Under the pieces are notes generated by a model. The model was not told the origin of the DNA and ran no database searches. It saw only the letters and a list, made by a program, of their open reading frames with translations. A stretch of 11,049 bases of DNA from UBA9715 sp045629845. Its GTDB lineage: Bacteria > Actinomycetota > Coriobacteriia > Coriobacteriales > Eggerthellaceae. The stretch is from contig JAZQRZ010000034.1 of assembly GCA_045629845.1 (NCBI GenBank), forward strand, positions 1 through 11,049, written 5' to 3'. This document shows positions 6,333 through 11,049 of this stretch, piece by piece; position 1 is the stretch's first letter, and the number at the start of each line of letters is the position of its first letter. Made by a program: the position numbers and the translations under genes.

Positions 6333-6371
6333 AAACGGGCTCGCCAGAAAAGGCGAGCCCGTTTCTTGTTT
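6333..6371. terminator. Bidirectional rho-independent terminator between yajQ and the CmpB-fold gene
   Basis: AAACGGGCTCGCC (6333-6345) and GGCGAGCCCGTTT (6352-6364) form a perfect 13-pair stem with loop AGAAAA. CTTGTTT follows on the + strand. On the - strand the stem is followed by a short T/G stretch, so it can also serve the convergent gene, whose stop is 19 bases away. Confidence 0.92.
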
Positions 6372-6389
6372 AACTCTGTAACTCCTATC

Positions 6390-8057
6390 CTACGTAGCAG
6401 CGTTTTCCTTGGCTTTATTAAAATCAGAAACCGCATCAAGCACTCGCTCGTAGGCGCCTGGATAATCAGTTAGTCCCAGCCCCTCGTTAAGCATACTCTT
6501 AGCCTCTGCGCGGATTTCTTCCGCTTCTGCCTTCAGCTTTTCTTTATCAAGCTGAGTAGTCTTATCGATGGAGTATTCCAATTGAGTGATAGCCGAATCA
6601 ACATTCGCCAACTTTGACGCCACCATACGCTTATCGTATTCCTGCTGAACAAGCTCTTGATTTTCCTTATTAGCTGGCAAGTTAGCATCATCAACCCCTG
6701 GAGGATTAATCAGATACAGCGACCAAACAATAGCGCCAAAGATTGCAATGACCACGAATGCTATGTTCATGATGTCGCGCGGCACACGAGCAATCCAGCG
6801 TTCCATAAGCGGATAAACCCACCAAGTAATAATGCCTGCAACCACACCAAACGCCGTTGTATTCTGCAGACACACCTGCCCCATAATGTTGCCGAAGTTA
6901 TCACGATAGTCCCAAAGCTCGTAATTAGCATTAACCAGCAAGCCCATCGAGAATTCGATAATCGTACACAGCAGAGCGCCTGCAAAGAAACTAATAATGT
7001 AGGCAATAATGACCTTCTTGCCTGGGAACTTTTTCTTCAGCCAAAGGAAGAACGGGTACAGCACTAAAGCAATTACTACGACAGCAGCGCCCTCCATCGG
7101 GAAGGGATACAGCCAGTCGCGCCACAACATGGTGTTTGAAGGATCGTATTCACCCTGAACAACACCAAGAATAATGAACTGGCACATACCCATTTCCATC
7201 CAGTGCCCCACGATGGAAAACACGATGAAATAGATAATGAGGTTACGAACAAAAGGCCAGCCGCGACGATTAACGACAAAGTCTTCCTTTTCGTATTCGC
7301 CTGCACGCTTCGAAAAGTCATTAACAAGCGTAGCCTTAACACGCTTTGAGAACGTAAAGTAAAGGATAAGGAAGATATAGAAGGCGCCATTACTGAATAC
7401 CACAAGGATGTTGAATTGATTCGTAAAAATGTCGTACACCGCTGGCACAACTAAACCAATGACAGCCATCGCAATAACAAAAGGGCGGCCTATCTTGTAG
7501 CGGTTAATAAACATCCAGAAGGCCACGCCTTCAAGAACGACCATTACCCAGTCAAGCATTGACGACACATCGTAGGTCATCGCGTCGCGCGAAGTAAGCA
7601 TGAGCCACAAAAGACACGTCGCAATATGGAGAGCAAAAAGAACCTGTACCGCGCGCATGAAGCCCATTTTGTTAGGCGCACTAAACCTGATGGCATCATA
7701 GGCTTGACGGGCAGACTTCGTTGCAGCCTTATGATCTTGCTTAGCCTTCTTTCGTGCTTCACGTTCGCGCTTGCGCGCTTCTTTGGCGCGCTTGCGATCG
7801 CCTGAGTTTTCGGCAATCACGCTAATACGCAAAGCTTCGTCAGCTTCGATATCAGCTTCCATGGCAATGCCAACCATGGCAACAGCTTCTGCGGCGTCGT
7901 ACTGCGCAGACTGCGTAATCTTTGCACGTTCAACTTTCCCCGTGCTATACGCATTGTCAATTGCGCGTTCAGCTGCATCAAGATTTTTTAGCTTGTCTTC
8001 AATTTCGTCGAGCTGATCAAGCTCGGGTGATTCGAGATTCTTGTTCTCTTCCGCCAT
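6390..8057 (-). CDS. CmpB-fold polytopic membrane protein with long charged helical N- and C-termini
   Basis: The product has 555 residues. Residues 1-130 are soluble and helical, with an Arg/Lys-rich coiled-coil-like stretch around 87-117. About nine membrane helices follow between ~132 and ~450. Residues ~268-420 resemble the CmpB family (putative ABC transporter type IV, a membrane family of unknown role): RDWLYPFPMEGA (~313-324), then EFSMGLLVNANYELWDYRDN, GQVCLQNTTAFG and YPLMERW. Residues ~455-555 are again soluble, rich in Glu and Lys, with heptad-like spacing. No ATPase gene is adjacent, so a transporter role is only a label. The - strand ribosome binding site is AAGGGGA upstream of the ATG. 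It is divergent from the NHLM genes and convergent with yajQ. The function is not known. Confidence 0.82.
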   Translation of the reverse strand: MAEENKNLESPELDQLDEIEDKLKNLDAAERAIDNAYSTGKVERAKITQSAQYDAAEAVAMVGIAMEADIEADEALRISVIAENSGDRKRAKEARKREREARKKAKQDHKAATKSARQAYDAIRFSAPNKMGFMRAVQVLFALHIATCLLWLMLTSRDAMTYDVSSMLDWVMVVLEGVAFWMFINRYKIGRPFVIAMAVIGLVVPAVYDIFTNQFNILVVFSNGAFYIFLILYFTFSKRVKATLVNDFSKRAGEYEKEDFVVNRRGWPFVRNLIIYFIVFSIVGHWMEMGMCQFIILGVVQGEYDPSNTMLWRDWLYPFPMEGAAVVVIALVLYPFFLWLKKKFPGKKVIIAYIISFFAGALLCTIIEFSMGLLVNANYELWDYRDNFGNIMGQVCLQNTTAFGVVAGIITWWVYPLMERWIARVPRDIMNIAFVVIAIFGAIVWSLYLINPPGVDDANLPANKENQELVQQEYDKRMVASKLANVDSAITQLEYSIDKTTQLDKEKLKAEAEEIRAEAKSMLNEGLGLTDYPGAYERVLDAVSDFNKAKENAAT

Positions 8058-8090
8058 TGCCGTCCCCTTGGTCTCATAGTTCCCTTGGTA

Positions 8091-8118
8091 GATACAATGC
8101 TCGCAACACGATTGTATA
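8091..8118. promoter_or_regulatory. Dyad in the divergent intergenic region
   Basis: ATACAAT (8092-8098) and ATTGTAT (8111-8117) are perfect inverted repeats 12 bases apart; allowing one inserted base, the match extends to TAG...CTA. The same octamer GATACAAT recurs at 8265-8272. The - strand copy TACAAT could act as a -10 box for the CmpB-fold gene, or the dyad may be an operator. The rest of the 284-base region (8058-8341) shows no small gene that I can support. Confidence 0.4.
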
Positions 8119-8264
8119 CTACAAAAGACCAGTTAGCTGCTGTAATGTAAAGCAAAATTGTCAACAAGTAGTCACCAATAGCAGTATTTTGCTCCGTTCA
8201 GCATTTCTCTTAGCGGTTCTACACGACTCATAAGCCATTTATACGCAATCAAGTAGCTTTTACG

Positions 8265-8276
8265 GATACAATATTG
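8265..8276 (+). promoter_or_regulatory. Weak candidate -10 element for the NHLM export genes
   Basis: GATACAATATTG contains TACAAT (8267-8272), a good -10 hexamer, about 70 bases before the first gene. I see no convincing -35 box at the right spacing, so this is tentative. Confidence 0.25.
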
Positions 8277-8341
8277 GGTAACTATAAGTAACGTCTTTTT
8301 TCATTGCACGACGGTCATTCATCTCAGGGAAAGGGATGTAT

Positions 8342-8758
8342 ATGAGCGGCAACAACGAAGAATTGCAAGACAATCGCAGATTGTCCTCGCCCGAACAACT
8401 GAATGACTACTTGAAGGTTACGAACCCAAGAATCTGGGTTGTTCTTTCAGCCATTGTTTTGTTGGTCGCAGGCCTGCTGCTTTGGAGTAGCTTCACCACT
8501 ATCGAAAGCTACGCTACGGGCACCGCGCGCGCTGTTGGCGGTGAGCTAACAGTAACTTTCGATGACCCCGCCAAAGCAAGCAAAGTCCAGGCTGGCATGG
8601 AAATGGAAGTTGGCGATGTTCTAACTGAAGTTCTTACCGTCGGCACCGACGAAGAAGGCAACACAATAGCATCAGCCCGCGTCAATATTCCCGATGGGTC
8701 CTATGATGTACGGGTGGGCTACAAAACCACGCAAGTTATGTCGATGTTACTTAACTAA
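8342..8758 (+). CDS. Short HlyD-like NHLM system secretion protein
   Basis: This 138-residue protein has a short cytoplasmic N-terminus with RRLSSPEQLNDYLKVTNPR, the signature seen at the start of NHLM bacteriocin system HlyD-family proteins. One membrane helix follows (~31-51), then an ~85-residue extracellular part (TFDDPAKASKVQAGMEMEVGDVL..., ending VRVGYKTTQVMSMLLN) that looks like a remnant of the beta-rich lipoyl/HlyD core. The long coiled-coil hairpin of full HlyD proteins (~300 residues or more) is absent, which fits a cell with no outer membrane to bridge. ATG 8342 is preferred because AAGGG at 8331-8335 lies six bases before it but abuts the ATG at 8336; the latter adds only two residues. 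The gene is 12 bases from the exporter gene, so the two form an operon. Confidence 0.78.
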   Translation: MSGNNEELQDNRRLSSPEQLNDYLKVTNPRIWVVLSAIVLLVAGLLLWSSFTTIESYATGTARAVGGELTVTFDDPAKASKVQAGMEMEVGDVLTEVLTVGTDEEGNTIASARVNIPDGSYDVRVGYKTTQVMSMLLN

Positions 8759-8770
8759 CGAGGCAAAACT

Positions 8771-10942
8771 GTGGCAAAGACGAACCAGCCAATAACAAAG
8801 GGTGTGGCCAAAGTACCCCAGGTCATGCAGATGGAGACGCTTGAATGTGGCGCCGCTGCATTAGCTATGATTCTGGCGTATTACGGCAAATGGATGCCTC
8901 TTGAGCAGATTCGCGTCGACTGTGGCGTATCGCGTGATGGTGCAAGCATAACCAATATCGCCAAAGCTGCTCAAAGCTACGGGCTTAAAGTTGAAGGCTT
9001 TCAGCGTGGTATCGAAGCGCTGCGAAATGAAGGGCCGTTCCCTTGCATCATTACCTGGAATACCGATTATGCCGTATGCTGCGGGTTTTCGGGCGATTAT
9101 GCGTTTATCAACGACCCTGCAAAAGGCTCGAACAAGATAAGTATCGAAGAATTCTCGCGCTTGTACGGGGGCGTCTGCTTAACCTTCGAACCAACAGACG
9201 AGTTTGTTCCAGGCGGGAAACGTAAAAGCACATTCGAATTTGCCAAGAACCGTTTGCAAGGGGCCCGCGCTGCCGTTGCTTTCGTTGCGATTACAACACT
9301 TGTAGGCTACCTATTCGAGACACTGACCCCCGCTTTCTCGCGCTTCTTCATGGATCACCTTTTAACGGGTGAAAACTCCGAATTACTGATGCCCTTCATT
9401 GGACTTCTTTCTGGCGTCGCAATACTGCAAGTAATCGTGACCGCGATTAATACTATCTACTCGCTGAAGATTAACGGCAAGATGGCCGTTGTAGGCTCTT
9501 CTACCTTCATGTGGCAAGTACTTCGCATGCCCATGGAATTCTTCTCGCAACGCAGAGCCGGCGATATTCAGCAACGCAAAACCACCAATGCTGTTATCGC
9601 AGGAACGCTGGTAAACACCTTAACCCCCCTGTTGCTTAACGTTGTCATGATGGTGTTTTACCTAGTCGTTATGATTCGCTACTCGGTCTTGCTAACCGCC
9701 GTTGGTATAGCCGCTATTGTGATTAACTCACTGCTTGCCAGCTATATCTCACGCAAGCGTGTGAATATCACCCGTGTTCAAATGCGCGATACTGGCAAGC
9801 TTGAATCATCAACTGTTTCAGGTATTCAGATGATTGAAACAATTAAAGCTTCGGGTGCAGAAAATGGCTATTTCGCCAAGTGGGCAGGCTATCAAGCTTC
9901 GGTTAACACAGCTACCACTCGCTTTGCCAACCTTAACCTGTACCTCGGTATGGTTCCGAACTTCCTAGCCAGCCTGGCCAATTATTCTGTCATTGTTATT
10001 GGCGTTTTCCTGGTCATGCAAGGGCAATTCTCGCTGGGCATGGTTATGGGCTTTCAGGGCTACATTCAGCTGTTCATGAACCCTGCCATGACCACAATCA
10101 GAGCAACCCAAACCCTTCAAGAAATGCGTACTCAAATGGAACGCATCGAAGATGTTATGGAGTATCCCATCGATCCAAATTACCGCGACGAACCCCTTAG
10201 CGAAGAAGCCGACTACGGCAAGCTTCGTGGCAAAGTTGAACTGAAGAACGTCACCTTTGGCTATGCGCGTTTGGGCGATCCCGTCATCGCAAACTTCTCT
10301 ATGACTGTTGAACCAGGCGCAAGCGTGGCATTTGTTGGCGCTTCTGGTTGCGGCAAGTCAACCCTTTCAAAACTTATTGCTGGTCTGTACCAACCTTGGA
10401 GCGGCGAAGTACTCTTTGACGGAAAACCAGCATCAGAGATTGACCGTAGCGTGTTTACCAGTTCGGTTTCCGTAGTTGATCAAGACATCATCCTGTTCGA
10501 AGACACCATCGCGAACAACATAAGCATGTGGGATGAGTCCATCGAAGACTTTGAAATTATCCTTGCCGCACGTGATGCACAGATTCACGATGACATCATG
10601 GCACGCGAAGGCGGCTATTCAGGCAAGATTATCGAAGGTGGCCGCGACCTTTCAGGCGGTCAGCGTCAGCGCCTAGAAATTGCACGCGTTCTTGCTGCCG
10701 ACCCCCACGTTATTGTCATGGACGAAGCAACAAGCGCCCTTGACGCCAAAACAGAATTCGAAGTTGTACGTGCTGTTAGAAACCGCGGCGTAACCTGCAT
10801 CATCATCGCTCACAGGCTTTCAACCATTCGAGATTGCGACGAGATTATTGTGCTTGACCATGGTCATGTCGTTGAGCGCGGCACTCACGACGAACTATAC
10901 GCAAAAGGCGGCATCTATGCCGACCTTGTTTCTAACGACTAG
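8771..10942 (+). CDS. NHLM-type bacteriocin export ABC transporter, peptidase C39-like/permease/ATPase subunit
   Basis: The 723-residue protein has three parts. Residues 1-140 are a C39 peptidase domain with VMQMETLECGAAALAMILAYYGKW (Cys26) and FINDPAKG (Asp115). Residues ~155-450 are an exporter membrane domain of about six helices. The ATPase domain follows, with Walker A GASGCGKST (from Gly523), signature LSGGQRQR (627) and Walker B VIVMDEATSALD (Asp651-Glu652), then the switch His in AHRLS. The layout and order match the first ABC subunit of the NHLM (nitrile-hydratase-leader microcin) export system, which cuts leader peptides after Gly-Gly and exports the core. The usual WNxNHFVV stretch reads WNTDYAVCC here, so the catalytic His is missing and cleavage may be lost or altered. 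The start is GTG with ACGAGG seven bases upstream. No precursor peptide gene is visible. Confidence 0.93.
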   Translation: MAKTNQPITKGVAKVPQVMQMETLECGAAALAMILAYYGKWMPLEQIRVDCGVSRDGASITNIAKAAQSYGLKVEGFQRGIEALRNEGPFPCIITWNTDYAVCCGFSGDYAFINDPAKGSNKISIEEFSRLYGGVCLTFEPTDEFVPGGKRKSTFEFAKNRLQGARAAVAFVAITTLVGYLFETLTPAFSRFFMDHLLTGENSELLMPFIGLLSGVAILQVIVTAINTIYSLKINGKMAVVGSSTFMWQVLRMPMEFFSQRRAGDIQQRKTTNAVIAGTLVNTLTPLLLNVVMMVFYLVVMIRYSVLLTAVGIAAIVINSLLASYISRKRVNITRVQMRDTGKLESSTVSGIQMIETIKASGAENGYFAKWAGYQASVNTATTRFANLNLYLGMVPNFLASLANYSVIVIGVFLVMQGQFSLGMVMGFQGYIQLFMNPAMTTIRATQTLQEMRTQMERIEDVMEYPIDPNYRDEPLSEEADYGKLRGKVELKNVTFGYARLGDPVIANFSMTVEPGASVAFVGASGCGKSTLSKLIAGLYQPWSGEVLFDGKPASEIDRSVFTSSVSVVDQDIILFEDTIANNISMWDESIEDFEIILAARDAQIHDDIMAREGGYSGKIIEGGRDLSGGQRQRLEIARVLAADPHVIVMDEATSALDAKTEFEVVRAVRNRGVTCIIIAHRLSTIRDCDEIIVLDHGHVVERGTHDELYAKGGIYADLVSND

Positions 10943-10950
10943 GAGGTGAG
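10941..10950 (+). promoter_or_regulatory. Consensus ribosome binding site of the last gene
   Basis: AGGAGGTGAG is a near-perfect Shine-Dalgarno sequence that overlaps the TAG stop of the preceding gene and ends three bases before ATG 10954. It settles the start of the partial gene and implies coupled translation of the two ABC subunits. Confidence 0.85.
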
Positions 10951-10953
10951 GAC

Positions 10954-11049
10954 ATGGGCATTTTTGACGAACAAGTACGCCAACGCAAACGCGGCGACCA
11001 AGAACTATTCGAAGACTCTATTCTGCGCATGGCCTCCGCTGTAGTCGGA
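10954..11049 (+). CDS. Second NHLM-type ABC transporter subunit (permease/ATPase), 3' partial
   Basis: Only 32 codons are present. They read MGIFDEQVRQRKRGDQELFE and then DSILRMASAVVG, which resembles the opening of the second NHLM ABC subunit (F-D-x-Q-hydrophobic-x-x-R, then D-x-x-x-F, then a run of small and hydrophobic residues). It starts 11 bases after the first ABC gene behind an excellent ribosome binding site. Position and spacing support the call more than the short sequence does. The membrane and ATPase domains would lie beyond the right edge. Confidence 0.7.
   Translation, partial: MGIFDEQVRQRKRGDQELFEDSILRMASAVVG

Noticed and set aside
6657..7067. + strand 136-codon open frame within the CmpB-fold gene
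   Set aside because: It mirrors membrane-helix codons of the real gene and shows no independent coding signal.
8058..8341. A small precursor peptide gene upstream of the export operon
   Set aside because: No open frame here combines a start, a ribosome binding site and a Gly-Gly or NHLP-type leader.

Overview
The window looks like chromosomal DNA from an anaerobic, Gram-positive, gut- or oral-type actinobacterium, probably class Coriobacteriia (tentative). This rests on the family mix rather than any marker gene: compact CobU-like proteins beside CobS, a lipoprotein with a Gly-rich N-terminus, a membrane sulfatase-fold protein with an AYIDPS-type N-terminus, a CmpB-fold membrane protein, YajQ, and NHLM-type export genes. 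Base composition is moderate, gene density is high, and Shine-Dalgarno sequences are strong. No rRNA, tRNA, CRISPR array, phage gene or complete insertion sequence is visible.

Layout. (1) Positions 1-2050, + strand: a tightly overlapping operon for late cobalamin (nucleotide-loop) assembly. It holds a 5'-partial CobU-like gene, cobS, a second very short CobU-like gene, and a histidine-phosphatase (CobC-like) gene. All junctions overlap by 4 to 10 bases, so translation is probably coupled. (2) 2120-2641: a small lipoprotein with a Ser/Ala-only tail. (3) 2708-2794: two inverted repeats, one of them large and very regular. (4) 2824-4923: a polytopic membrane protein with an extracellular sulfatase/alkaline-phosphatase-fold domain. 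(5) 4935-5035: a long imperfect hairpin carrying a 36-base sequence also present at 48-83. It lies between this gene and the convergent uspA gene (5051-5521, - strand). (6) 5814-6311: yajQ, ended by a strong hairpin at 6333-6371 that also faces the convergent gene. (7) 6390-8057, - strand: a CmpB-fold membrane protein with long charged helical ends. (8) 8058-8341: a divergent regulatory region. (9) 8342-11049, + strand: the start of an NHLM-type peptide/bacteriocin export locus, with a short HlyD-like membrane protein, a C39-peptidase/ABC exporter and the first 32 codons of the second ABC subunit.

The most noteworthy points are the C39 domain that keeps its Cys but has no His at the usual catalytic place, the two unusual CobU-like proteins flanking cobS, and the dispersed element. 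In both copies the element has a conserved core inside unrelated, self-complementary arms, and one copy is read in frame within a coding region.
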